Part shown: positions 9,658 through 18,325 of the stretch, one piece after another
Layout of the letters: every line of letters begins with the position of its first letter
Position numbering within the stretch: the first letter of the stretch is position 1
From: Koleobacter methoxysyntrophicus
Lineage (GTDB): Bacteria; Bacillota; Thermosediminibacteria; Koleobacterales; Koleobacteraceae
Assembly (NCBI RefSeq): GCF_017301615.1
Contig: NZ_CP059066.1
Location: 868,001 to 932,000, forward strand
Direction: 5' to 3'
DNA length: 64,000 nucleotides
Position numbers and translations under genes: made by a program
The notes under the pieces: model-generated
Told to the model about the DNA's origin: nothing
Database searches by the model: none
What the model saw: the letters and a program-made list of their open reading frames with translations, nothing else

Positions 9658-10509
9658 CTATACCGTACTTGCTTTTTTGGCATCACCTGCAGTGGGCTGG
9701 TTTCTATTAGAACCAATCAAACCTTTTCTATATGCATTTGAAAATTTTCTGCAAAATCTGTCTCGACCTGCCATTGCTTCTGCCGCTAAGAGTGTAGCCA
9801 TCATTTCCCTGTTGCACGGGTCCATAATAGCCGAATCCATTCCGGCAAAAACAGCTATAGTTAAGAAGGTTTGATTAACCGTTCTTCTCAAAGGCATACC
9901 AAAAGAGATATTGCTCAGTCCCGAAGTAATCTTTATATCAGGATACATTTTTTTTATTCTCGTCATCGTTTCAACAAACTTCCGCATTGACTGGTTATCC
10001 GTAGCAAGGGCTATAACCAGAGGGTCGATATGAATTCGTTCCGGTTTGATGTCATATTTTTGCGCCTTTTCTACCAGTATCTTTGCTATATCTATCCTCG
10101 TTTGGACATCCGACGGGATTCCGTTGTTATCACAAGTTAGACCAATTACCTGCCACTGCGTCCCTTTTAGTAAAGGGTAAATCACTTCGCATTTGTTTCC
10201 TTCTTCGGATACGGAGTTAATTATTCCCGGTCGTCGAGCGTACTTGAATACCTGCTCGATGGTTTTTGGGTTGGGGCTGTCGATACATAAAGGTTTGTCA
10301 ACTGCGTCCTGAACAACGTCCATCAACCATTTTAAGGTTTCGACCTCAACATCCGGTGCAGTCCCCGCGCACACATCAATATAGTCGGCACCTGCTTCTG
10401 CCTGCTTTACTGCCAAGTTGTAAATGAAGTCCTCATCTCTTTCTTCTACGGCCTTTTTTACACTTGGGATGGTGCCATTGATTTTTTCACCGATGATAAT
10501 CATTTTCAC
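9658..10509 (-). CDS. Methyl-THF:corrinoid protein methyltransferase (pterin-binding family)
   Basis: A 283-residue TIM-barrel protein of the pterin-binding family, close in layout to AcsE/MtgA-type enzymes. Motifs: MIIIGEKINGTIPSV, IDVCAGTA, LCIDSPNP, and GLSNISFGMP, the last shared with MetH. It moves a methyl group between THF and the cobalt of a corrinoid protein. Two candidate corrinoid partners are encoded at 13451 and 16026. It leads the long one-carbon operon behind a promoter at 10629-10657 with a likely GntR operator. The start is GTG 10509 or ATG 10503. Confidence 0.88.
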   Translation of the reverse strand: MKMIIIGEKINGTIPSVKKAVEERDEDFIYNLAVKQAEAGADYIDVCAGTAPDVEVETLKWLMDVVQDAVDKPLCIDSPNPKTIEQVFKYARRPGIINSVSEEGNKCEVIYPLLKGTQWQVIGLTCDNNGIPSDVQTRIDIAKILVEKAQKYDIKPERIHIDPLVIALATDNQSMRKFVETMTRIKKMYPDIKITSGLSNISFGMPLRRTVNQTFLTIAVFAGMDSAIMDPCNREMMATLLAAEAMAGRDRFCRKFSNAYRKGLIGSNRNQPTAGDAKKASTV

Positions 10510-10601
10510 ATCCCCTTTTTTTTACATATTTTGAAAATTAAAACAATGAGTTTCGTAATGAAATTTTCATAGTTTTGCAAATACTTGAACCGTTGCTACA
10601 A

Positions 10602-10609
10602 GTATATAC
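10602..10609. promoter_or_regulatory. GTATATAC palindrome, candidate GntR operator
   Basis: The octamer GTATATAC, a perfect palindrome, lies about 13-20 bp downstream of the predicted start point of the minus-strand promoter. The same octamer occurs twice at the promoter of the MFS gene (14332 and 14354). A GntR/UTRA-family repressor gene lies between the two sites (12665-13435). That it binds here is inference. Confidence 0.55.
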
Positions 10610-10628
10610 ATGTATAATATTCTCTTAT

Positions 10629-10657
10629 AAAATAACATATTTCAAAATATTTGTCAA
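10629..10657 (-). promoter_or_regulatory. SigA-type promoter for the one-carbon operon
   Basis: Minus-strand TTGACA (10652-10657), a 17-bp spacer, then TATTTT (10629-10634). The -35 is perfect and the -10 is moderate. Predicted transcription starts near 10622 and leads into the corrinoid methyltransferase and the fhs-gcvH series. Confidence 0.6.
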
Positions 10658-10835
10658 TATGACTTATTTTTAAAAATTCAATATGTCTTAATACTCCTTA
10701 ATAATTTAAATTTTTTCTCGACAAACACGTGCATAGGCTGTTTTTCTTCATAAAAAAGGGGGAAATGTAAGTTTGGACTTTTAGACAAAGTTTGATAAGA
10801 TTAAAAGAAGATTTAGTCCGAAAGGAGTGATTTTT

Positions 10836-12641
10836 TTGGCTAAAAAAATCAAAGTACATTTTCCAAATCAAAACAAAACAATTTTCATAGACGAAAACGA
10901 AACCATCGCATCTGCTTGTACCATTGCGGGTTTTTCTCTGGACCTGGTTTGCGGGGGCAGGGGTACCTGTGGAAAATGTAAAGTGGAAATAATTAAAAGC
11001 GGGAAAACCCAAGAGGTTCTTGCATGTCAGGAAAGAGTAAGTGATGAAGTAATCGTGTTGTTGAAGAATAGCCAGATAATCAAAAAGGCAAATATTTTAA
11101 CAGACAGCGAACTTATGCCCGTTGATTTTGATCCAGCCGTCAAAAAAGCGTACATAAAAAAAGAGGACCTGGCAACTCCTCCTTGTTCAGGGGATTGGGA
11201 AAATATTACCGGTTTATTGGATATTAGAACCAAAACTCCTCACCTGGAATTGCTTCAAAGGTTATCAAAAATTTTACACAAAAGGGAAATAAACGGGATA
11301 ACCCTCACCTTTTGGAACCAGGAATTAATAGATTTAGATATTAATAATACTGTTGAAGACCTGTACGGCTTTGCAATAGATTTAGGTACCACAACGGTTG
11401 TCGCATATCTATATAACCTCAACAGCGGAAAAATGATGGGTATTTATTCCATATTAAACGGCCAGGTTTCCGATGGTGCGGATGTCATTTCAAGAATTAA
11501 TGCCTGCATAAAAAGCCCCGGCGGGTTAACGAGGCTGCAGGGAAAGATTATAAATACAATCAATCAATTGATCATACAGGCCGTAGATGAACACCATATC
11601 GACAAAAACAACATATATTGCATTGCCCTGTGCGGAAATACCGCAATGCAGCATTTGTTTTTAGGTCTTTACCCCGAGCACCTGGGAAAATTCCCTTTTA
11701 CCAGCTCCACAAAAGGCGATGTCGTCACAAAGGCAAAACACCTTAATATTAACGTAAATCCTAATGCTGTTATACATTTTTTACCCTTAATCGGGGGATT
11801 CGTAGGCGCCGATACGATAGCCGTATTGCTTTCATTACCGGAATCAGACTTCCTTGGGCATCGACTAATATTAGATCTAGGGACAAACGGGGAAATAGTC
11901 ATAGGCAACAAAGACAAAATGCTCGCAGCATCAACGGCAGCAGGCCCGGCTTTGGAAGGGGCAGGTATCCGATTCGGAATGCGCGGGACCACCGGTGCTA
12001 TTGAAAGGGTAAGAATTTGCGGAGGGGACATCACCGTTAAAGTCATAGGAAACGAAAAAGCTATTGGTATATGTGGTTCAGGATTGGTCGATGCCGTGGC
12101 AGAATTGTTAAGGGTAGGTATTGTCAATGAAAAGGGCAAACTGTTAGATAGAGACGAATATCTTTATAGCTGTCCTCCGGAATACAGAGGTCTGGCAGAC
12201 CGTTTGGAAAGAATAGACGGTATAAACTGCTTTGTCCTCGCTACCGAAGAACAGTCTCAGAATGGCGAAAAGATATATATAACTCAAAAAGATATCCGGG
12301 CCGTCCAGCTGGCCAAGGCAGCCATATTTACGGGCTGTATGCTGCTCATAAAAGAATACGGAATTGAACCTGAACAGCTCGAGGAAATCCTCATAGCCGG
12401 AGCTTTTGGCAATTATATCGACATTAACAAAGGAAAGTACATAGGGCTGCTGCCTTCTTTTAACGGCGTTCCGGTCCGTTCCATCGGCAATGCAGCTGGA
12501 GCGGGAGTTCAGCGATTCATGCTGTCAAAAAAAATTCAAGAAATAACCGGTGATATACAAAAGAGAGTTACACATGTAGAACTAGCTTCAAATCCGAACT
12601 TTCAACATGAATATTTTAAAAACTTGAATTTCATCAGGTGA
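10836..12641 (+). CDS. Corrinoid protein reductive activase (RamA-like, ASKHA family)
   Basis: A 601-residue protein with an N-terminal [2Fe-2S] ferredoxin domain (CGGRGTCGKC with a further Cys near residue 64) and a large ASKHA-fold ATPase region. The ATPase region has FAIDLGTTTVVAYL near residue 188 and LDLGTNGEIVIG near 345. This is the DUF4445-type activator of corrinoid methyltransferases. It reduces inactive Co(II) corrinoid to Co(I) with ATP. The longer GTG start at 10827 lies inside the ribosome-binding site AAAGGAG (10821-10827), so I choose the TTG at 10836, eight bases behind it. Neighbours supply its likely clients, the two corrinoid proteins. Confidence 0.9.
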   Translation: MAKKIKVHFPNQNKTIFIDENETIASACTIAGFSLDLVCGGRGTCGKCKVEIIKSGKTQEVLACQERVSDEVIVLLKNSQIIKKANILTDSELMPVDFDPAVKKAYIKKEDLATPPCSGDWENITGLLDIRTKTPHLELLQRLSKILHKREINGITLTFWNQELIDLDINNTVEDLYGFAIDLGTTTVVAYLYNLNSGKMMGIYSILNGQVSDGADVISRINACIKSPGGLTRLQGKIINTINQLIIQAVDEHHIDKNNIYCIALCGNTAMQHLFLGLYPEHLGKFPFTSSTKGDVVTKAKHLNINVNPNAVIHFLPLIGGFVGADTIAVLLSLPESDFLGHRLILDLGTNGEIVIGNKDKMLAASTAAGPALEGAGIRFGMRGTTGAIERVRICGGDITVKVIGNEKAIGICGSGLVDAVAELLRVGIVNEKGKLLDRDEYLYSCPPEYRGLADRLERIDGINCFVLATEEQSQNGEKIYITQKDIRAVQLAKAAIFTGCMLLIKEYGIEPEQLEEILIAGAFGNYIDINKGKYIGLLPSFNGVPVRSIGNAAGAGVQRFMLSKKIQEITGDIQKRVTHVELASNPNFQHEYFKNLNFIR

Positions 12642-12664
12642 AAGCAATCTGAATCGATTATATA

Positions 12665-13435
12665 CTACTTGTCGCCCAAATTGTTGGCATTTTCAGACAC
12701 CTCATTTTTATACTTCTCTGCTGTTTTACTGTCTGAAAAAAAGGATTCGGCATACAGTTTGCAGTAATCCCCTCTAAAAGACGTTATTCCCAACCCGATC
12801 GGTTTTCCCTCTCTATCATAAAGCTTTTGCTCGACCACCATCAAAGGCAGCTCATTGTATATATTCAGATATTTTTTTGTCTCCTCATCGGGCATCTGAG
12901 CGGAAATTACAAGTTCTTTTTTTATCGCAAAGAGAGAGGTTCTTTTTGCCACCATTTGCGGAAATGTAGCATACCGAATTTCCTTTTCAACAATTGGCAT
13001 CCCCTTGTAATAAGGCAGATATTTTACATCATAAGCCACAGGTTCTCCTTCGGTAAAAAAAAGCCTGCGAATTACAATAATCTTCTTGTTTCTGGTAACC
13101 TGCAAACTATTTATCAACTTATAGTCGGGTAGAATTATATTGACTTCCAGCAGTTTTGTTTTATCAATGCTGTTTACTAAATTTTCCATTTCGTTGTAAT
13201 ACAGCGTATATGAGTTATAATCCGGTTCCTGAACAAAATTCCCTTTTCCGGGAATAGAATATATATAACCTTCATTGGCAAGTAATGCCAGCCCTCTCCT
13301 AACCGTCATACGGCTGGCGTTATACGCCTTACATAAAGCGTTTTCGGAATAGATTGCATCCCCCGGTTTAAGTTCACCATTATTTATTTTTTCTTTTATA
13401 TCTTCAGCAATTTTAAGATAGATAGGTAGGCCCAT
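12665..13435 (-). CDS. GntR-family transcriptional regulator with UTRA domain
   Basis: A 256-residue HutC-type regulator. The N-terminal winged helix shows ENALCKAYNASRMTVRRGLALLANEGYIY (recognition helix about residues 33-55), then YSIPGKGNFVQ. The C-terminal UTRA domain, expected to bind a small ligand, runs from about residue 90. It lies in the middle of the corrinoid methyltransferase genes and is transcribed away from the activase. The palindrome GTATATAC at two promoter regions is a natural candidate for its operator. The ligand is unknown; a methylated substrate is a guess from context. Confidence 0.9.
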   Translation of the reverse strand: MGLPIYLKIAEDIKEKINNGELKPGDAIYSENALCKAYNASRMTVRRGLALLANEGYIYSIPGKGNFVQEPDYNSYTLYYNEMENLVNSIDKTKLLEVNIILPDYKLINSLQVTRNKKIIVIRRLFFTEGEPVAYDVKYLPYYKGMPIVEKEIRYATFPQMVAKRTSLFAIKKELVISAQMPDEETKKYLNIYNELPLMVVEQKLYDREGKPIGLGITSFRGDYCKLYAESFFSDSKTAEKYKNEVSENANNLGDK

Positions 13436-13450
13436 ATTTGATCCCTCACT

Positions 13451-14104
13451 TTATATTTTACCGAGCATTTTTTTGCATAGTTTAACACCTAAAGAAGCGT
13501 CATTTGTGTAGCAATCCGCCCCTATATAGTCGCAGGATTCCTTTGTTAAATGGTTGCCCCCCAGGATAATCTTAACATCATTTCTTACCCCGGCCTCAAT
13601 CATTGCATCCACGATCTCTTTCATCGATTCTATAGTAGATGTCAGAACACCACTTAACCCTACGATGTCCGGTCTGTAAGCAATGATATTTTTTATGAAT
13701 AAATCTTCCGAAACATCTACCCCAAGGTCAATAGTCTCAAAACCGTTTACTTCCATTAAACCTTTAAAGATGTCTTTACCAATATCGTGTAAATCCCCTT
13801 TAACCGTTCCCACCAACAATTTCCCTAATATTTTTTTATCCTTTCTCTTAAACTGTATTTTCATTTCCTCCAACTCCAAAACCTCTTTAAAAATGAGCCC
13901 GGCCATGATCAAGTCGGCTATAAAGTATTTTTGATTTTCATATAACTTTCCAACTCTCCTTACACCTTCCTTTATCAAATCCAACAACGTCAGCGGCTCC
14001 ATACCTGAATTAAGGGCTCTGGCGGCCAATTTCATAACTCTGTCTTCATCTAGTTCTTCCACGGCCTTTATTATCATGTCTTCGAGGGTTATTAAATTTC
14101 TCAT
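13451..14104 (-). CDS. Corrinoid (B12-binding) protein 1 of a methyltransferase system
   Basis: A 217-residue corrinoid protein: helical cap domain (residues 1-90) followed by a Rossmann B12-binding domain with GDLHDIGKDIF, the DxHxxG motif whose His ligates cobalt, near residue 100. GLSGVLTST and GGNHLTKE are further family signatures. It carries the methyl group between a substrate methyltransferase and the methyl-THF enzyme. It is 15 bp upstream of the GntR gene on the same strand. It resembles the second corrinoid protein at 16026 but is clearly diverged. Confidence 0.9.
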   Translation of the reverse strand: MRNLITLEDMIIKAVEELDEDRVMKLAARALNSGMEPLTLLDLIKEGVRRVGKLYENQKYFIADLIMAGLIFKEVLELEEMKIQFKRKDKKILGKLLVGTVKGDLHDIGKDIFKGLMEVNGFETIDLGVDVSEDLFIKNIIAYRPDIVGLSGVLTSTIESMKEIVDAMIEAGVRNDVKIILGGNHLTKESCDYIGADCYTNDASLGVKLCKKMLGKI

Positions 14105-14311
14105 GATTTCTCCTCTCCCCTCTGAATGAAATCAGTTTTTATTTTTTGCAAAATATATTGTGATTAAATCCTATTCTCGATTAGCAGCACTAATATTCCT
14201 TATAGTAATAATATCATTGTTTTTATTGTTTTTCAACGATATTGAAGGTCTATTGTGAAGAAAACACATTGTTTTCAATAAAAAATAAATAGTAAATTTA
14301 TTCAAAATATC

Positions 14312-14340
14312 TTGACATTCTGTTCAAACAGGTATATACT
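14312..14340 (+). promoter_or_regulatory. SigA-type promoter of the MFS gene
   Basis: TTGACA (14312-14317), a 17-bp spacer, then TATACT (14335-14340): near-consensus. The GTATATAC palindrome at 14332-14339 covers the -10 box and a second copy follows the start site, so repression by a dimeric regulator is the natural reading. Confidence 0.75.
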
Positions 14341-14361
14341 GGTTGTAAGACATGTATATAC
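14332..14361. promoter_or_regulatory. Pair of GTATATAC palindromes, candidate GntR operators
   Basis: GTATATAC at 14332-14339 and again at 14354-14361, 22 bp apart centre to centre, or about two helical turns. The first overlaps the -10 box and the second lies just after the predicted start point. The same octamer lies at the one-carbon operon promoter at 10602. Confidence 0.6.
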
Positions 14362-14553
14362 ATATGTTTACGTTTTCTAGTATGTGCCTTTTCAGCAAAA
14401 TTTATACCCCTTGTTCCGGGAAATCGGATACTATTATTATTACCGGAAAAGGGAGGTGAACATTTTTTGCAACCGCAATATACAGTTTGCATTTCTTTTA
14501 AAAACTGTTTCTATGCCAAAATCAAATGTGTTTAGAAAATAAAAAATGAAAGG

Positions 14554-15734
14554 ATGAAAATTATGGATAGGAATAAAAAAATGGTTACATTTGCCGTGAT
14601 GTCAATATTCTTTGTAGCCATGGGGATAGGAACAATTACGCCTGCAATTCAAAATATAGCTGAAGCCTTCCCAGAAATTGATTTTAATACTATTTTGCTC
14701 GTATCCACACTGCCGTCTCTGTTCATAATTCCATCTACTGCCCTGTCAGGAATGCTGGCCGGCAATAAAATAGGATACAGGACACTGGTAATAACAGGTC
14801 TATTGCTCTTTATAGCTGGAGGTGCGGCACCTGCTTTTATGAATGATTTTGCTTCAATACTTATCTCCAGGGCTGTTTTCGGAATAGGGCTCGGCATAAT
14901 AGCACCACTGGGAAATGCGCTCGTACTCAGACTTTTTGAAGGGCAAGCTCGAGCTAATATGCTCGGTATAGGCGGTGTCGTAATGAACATCGGAGGTATC
15001 GCCTTTCAAATGCTCGGTGCTATTTTGTGCTCGATTAACTGGCGTTATGCCTTTTTTGGTCATCTCCTCGGTATAATATCCCTCCTTATTGTCCTATTCA
15101 TGCTCCCGGAGCCCGAAAAACAGGAACAGGCCGCTGGCGTAAAAGTCAAGATGCCTTTTGGAGTGTATATATTATCCATATTGTTCGGTATGCTATGATG
15201 CTTAACTACCCCATGCTGTTAAATATGTCGACAATAATAATAACCGGTAATTTAGGGAGTGCAGCCTCAGCAGGAGTTGTACTCTCCATGTTCACAGTCG
15301 GAGGTATGGTAGCAGGTGCGATTTTTGGGAAATTATATCAAATAACATCAAAGTTCGCAATGTCTGTAGGAATGTTTATGGTTGCATTAGGAATGGCTTT
15401 TGTAAATTATGCCAACAGTATAATGCTTTTAATTGCTGGAACAACCTTTGTCGGAATAGGCTTCGGCATTATTATGCCTTCTGTAATGATGATACTCGGT
15501 ATGATCGCTCCCCCTGCAGGATTTACAGCCGCTTCAGGAATTGTAATGGCTTTTATGAATCTAGGGGGTTTTGTATCACCCTATTATATGGCTCTGTTGG
15601 CGCGGATAAGCGGCCAGAGCTCGGTAAGGTTCCCGATATTTTTTGCAATGATCATATATGGGATTAGTGCATTGATTTATACGCTGACGAGGCTTAAGGC
15701 CCCTCCCTCAACTACAGCTCCGGGGGCCTCATAA
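14554..15734 (+). pseudogene. MFS transporter split by a frameshift
   Basis: Two overlapping frames together encode one 12-helix major facilitator transporter. The first (14554-15198, 214 residues) holds helices 1-6 and the beginning of helix 7. The second (15195-15734, 179 residues) resumes inside helix 7. They overlap at ATGA (15195-15198). Adding one base at the CTATGATG junction would fuse the frames as ...GMLMMLNYP... A break in the middle of a membrane helix argues for a frameshift or sequencing error rather than two natural subunits. ATGA coupling could still allow both halves to be made. The location suggests uptake of a methylated substrate; the substrate is not readable. Confidence 0.75.
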
Positions 15735-16025
15735 CCAGGCCGGCTTTAACTTTTCCCGGAAATGACAGGGCCGGCATTGGATTGACAAATCCTAAAGTGA
15801 CTGTTGAAGAATCAAAGCTATAATGGCAAAAAGGCTGAATTTCAGAGTTAAGCAGGGCTGTACGTTAAATTGCTAAACAGAAAAACGGAGAGCCTGCTGG
15901 GAAGGGGGGTGACTTAAGCTTTATGTTGTGAAATGGATTTCGTAACTATAGGAGATGGAAAAACACCAGAATCTTTATTAAATTTTTTGAAAAATTAGTT
16001 AAATATTGGCAAGGAGGAAACAATC
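15735..16025. other. Intergenic region before the corrinoid protein 2 operon
   Basis: About 290 bp. It contains a GCCGGC inverted repeat (around 15739 and 15771), a possible weak terminator without a T-run. It has no well-spaced promoter that I can defend. The start of the next gene has a good AAGGAGG at about 16012-16018. Confidence 0.5.
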
Positions 16026-16664
16026 ATGATAGATTTAAATGAGCTAAAAAAGGCAGTAGGTGAGCTGGAAGAAGAAAAGGTAATGGGAATGCTGACGGAG
16101 TTTGTCAGCTCAAATCCTACTGAGGAAGAGGCGCAGAAAATAGTCAATGCATGCCAGGAAGGGATGGGAATAGTAGGCGACTTATTTGAAAAAGGCGAAT
16201 ACTTTGTAGGAGACCTCATATTTGCCGGAGAGCTGCTGACAGAGGCTATCAACACCTTAAAGCCTGTCATAGGTGCTAAAAGCGACACAAAAGCAGGTAA
16301 GATAGTGCTGGGCACAGTTCACGGCGACCTGCACGACATCGGCAAAAACATCTTTCGGAGCATGGCTGAGGCTGCCGGGTTTGAAGTGCACGACCTGGGG
16401 ATCGACCAGCCGGCAAGCGCTTTCGTAAAAAAAGTGAAAGAAGTAAATCCGAACATAGTAGGAATGAGCGGTGTCCTGACACTGGCTATAGAATCCATGA
16501 AGAGTACGGTAGAGGAGTTAAAACAGGCCGGGCTGCGTGACAGAGTAAAAATTATAATCGGCGGTAATCCTGTAACAAAAGAGGCCTGTGAATATGTTGG
16601 AGCGGATGCCTTTACAACCAATGCCGCAGAAGGCGTAAAAATCTGTCAGGGGTGGGTGAAATAG
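16026..16664 (+). CDS. Corrinoid (B12-binding) protein 2 of a methyltransferase system
   Basis: A 212-residue corrinoid protein with helical cap and B12-binding domain. GTVHGDLHDIGKNIF carries the cobalt-ligating His near residue 104, then GMSGVLTLAIESM and GGNPVTKEACEYVGAD. It is followed one base later by the UroD-type methyltransferase, so the two are co-translated and are very likely a substrate-specific pair. Compared with corrinoid protein 1 (13451-14104) it is a paralogue, not a duplicate. Confidence 0.92.
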   Translation: MIDLNELKKAVGELEEEKVMGMLTEFVSSNPTEEEAQKIVNACQEGMGIVGDLFEKGEYFVGDLIFAGELLTEAINTLKPVIGAKSDTKAGKIVLGTVHGDLHDIGKNIFRSMAEAAGFEVHDLGIDQPASAFVKKVKEVNPNIVGMSGVLTLAIESMKSTVEELKQAGLRDRVKIIIGGNPVTKEACEYVGADAFTTNAAEGVKICQGWVK

Positions 16665-16665
16665 C

Positions 16666-18027
16666 ATGGCAGATGTAAAAGCACTTCAGCAGGAAAGAAT
16701 AAGCATATTTCATGATGTGTTTGACAACAAAATCCCGAAGAGGGTTCCGGTTAATATAAGTCTACCTTTTGAAGTCATAGCCCAGTTTGGAAACATAAAC
16801 CTGGTTGAAGCACAGTGGAATCCGGCTGTTATTGAAGAAGCAGCAGATAAAATGTGTCAGGCGGTATACTCAGACGTCTGTGTATTTATGGGGTCATTCA
16901 GGTATCCTTCTTTCTATCAGCTCCTGAAATCACAATCCTTTGTAATGGCCTCTAACGGATTCATACAGCACCCCGAAGTAATAGGGATGCTTCCCGAAGA
17001 CTACGACTATCTCATCGAAAAACCTTATGACTGTATTCTTGAAAGGGTTATTCCAAGGCAGTATAAAGCCTTTAATCTTAACGACCCCGTAAATACTGCA
17101 ATCAGCTTTGCAAAGAGCATATTAGCATTTAACAACGACTTTATGCAAGCAGGGATGGTTATCGGCAAGCTGACAGAAAAGTACGGATATTATCCTGGAG
17201 GGTTACTTTCCGGCGGCTTTACGGAAGCACCATTTGACTTTCTGGCAGATCAGTTGAGAAGCTTTAAGGGCATAAGCATGGATATAAGAAGAATGCCCGA
17301 AAAGGTAAAGGAAGCATGTGACGCACTTTATCCCATTGTATTCAAAAAAGGCCTGCCGGCAAAGGTTTCAAATTACGAAACGGTCTTCATTCCACTGCAC
17401 ATGCCTACATTTATGAGGGAAAAGGATTTTGCCGAGCTCTGGTGGCCCAGTTTTAAGCGGATGCTCGACGAATACGCATCTATGGGTATCCACTGTTTCC
17501 TATTCTGTGAAGACAACTGGATGAGGTACCTCGATTATCTTTATGAACTCCCGACCGATACGGTTCTGTGGTTTGAATACGGCGACCCTAAGCTGATAAA
17601 AGAGAAATTAGGAAAGAAGCATATAATTACAGGTTTATATCCCGTAATGAACCTTAAAACTAAATCTAAAGAAGAATGTGTAGCTGAAGCGAAAAGGTAT
17701 ATCGATATTCTCGCACCGGGCGGCAAATACATCTTCGGCTTTGACAAGAGCCCTCTGTTGTTAAGCGATATTAAGCTGGAAAATCTTTGCGCAGTCGCAG
17801 AAACCGCAAGAGACTACGGTGTTTACACCAATGCGGGCGAAACCGCAGGGATGGTGTTCAATAAAGAAGACTATAAAGCAGAGCCTTCGAGAAAGCTGGA
17901 AAGCAAATACTTCAAAACGTGGGATCAGTATAAGGCTCTAAATCCTGAGGTCTCTGATTTCGGCGAATCAAAACTCCAGGGACTTGAGGAAACTGTATTC
18001 CAGTACTTGATGTATCTCCTGCTGTAA
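16666..18027 (+). CDS. UroD-family corrinoid methyltransferase
   Basis: A 453-residue member of the uroporphyrinogen decarboxylase superfamily, longer than true HemE (about 350). Enzymes of this class paired with corrinoid proteins transfer methyl groups from methanol, methoxy-aromatics or methylamines. Visible features are PVNISLPFEVIAQFG near residue 25, the barrel strand ITGLYPVMNLKTKS about residue 325, and ILAPGGKYIFGFDKSP about 345. The gene directly follows corrinoid protein 2 in one operon. O-demethylase MT-I is a reasonable role given the full THF methyl branch nearby, but the substrate is inference. Confidence 0.82.
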   Translation: MADVKALQQERISIFHDVFDNKIPKRVPVNISLPFEVIAQFGNINLVEAQWNPAVIEEAADKMCQAVYSDVCVFMGSFRYPSFYQLLKSQSFVMASNGFIQHPEVIGMLPEDYDYLIEKPYDCILERVIPRQYKAFNLNDPVNTAISFAKSILAFNNDFMQAGMVIGKLTEKYGYYPGGLLSGGFTEAPFDFLADQLRSFKGISMDIRRMPEKVKEACDALYPIVFKKGLPAKVSNYETVFIPLHMPTFMREKDFAELWWPSFKRMLDEYASMGIHCFLFCEDNWMRYLDYLYELPTDTVLWFEYGDPKLIKEKLGKKHIITGLYPVMNLKTKSKEECVAEAKRYIDILAPGGKYIFGFDKSPLLLSDIKLENLCAVAETARDYGVYTNAGETAGMVFNKEDYKAEPSRKLESKYFKTWDQYKALNPEVSDFGESKLQGLEETVFQYLMYLLL

Positions 18028-18141
18028 ATAATTAAAACATACTAAAAGGCGTCGTTGACATATTCATTAGGCTATCACAATATTACCACAATAATGTTTT
18101 TAAATGAGGATAAAAATTTGCAGCCGGATTTTCCAAAAAGG

Positions 18142-18162
18142 GGGTGGATTTTCAATCCACCC
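18142..18162 (+). terminator. Strong hairpin after the methyltransferase operon
   Basis: GGGTGGATT (18142-18150) pairs perfectly with AATCCACCC (18154-18162) around a TTC loop. It lies 115 bp after the UroD-type gene. No clear T-run follows, so it may slow or stop transcription or protect the mRNA end. The rest of 18028-18325 shows nothing else I can support. Confidence 0.45.
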
Positions 18163-18325
18163 TATTGACCTTTGTCGATAACCCTGTTAATTTATAATTA
18201 AGGTCAGGCAGATGAGCTTATCCGTTCTTGGCAAACCTCTGAGAGAAAAAATGAACACCCTTCTGAACAAAAAAACAATAGTTAATTTTAATGTATTATA
18301 TTATTTTACGAGGGTGTGAAAGCTG

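Larger units (their letters stand above)
10510..10826. other. Divergent intergenic region
   Basis: AT-rich spacer between the minus-strand one-carbon operon and the plus-strand corrinoid activase gene. It contains the minus-strand promoter and GTATATAC operator listed separately. I saw no convincing plus-strand promoter and no open frame with a good ribosome-binding site. Confidence 0.6.
14105..14553. other. Divergent intergenic region with promoter and repeats of GTATATAC
   Basis: Very AT-rich spacer between the minus-strand corrinoid protein and the plus-strand MFS gene. It holds the plus-strand promoter and two operator-like palindromes listed separately, and a leader of about 200 nt before the MFS start. 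A short hairpin with arms TTCCGGGAAAT-like and ATTACCGGAAA-like sequence occurs near 14414-14450. No gene is supported. Confidence 0.6.
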
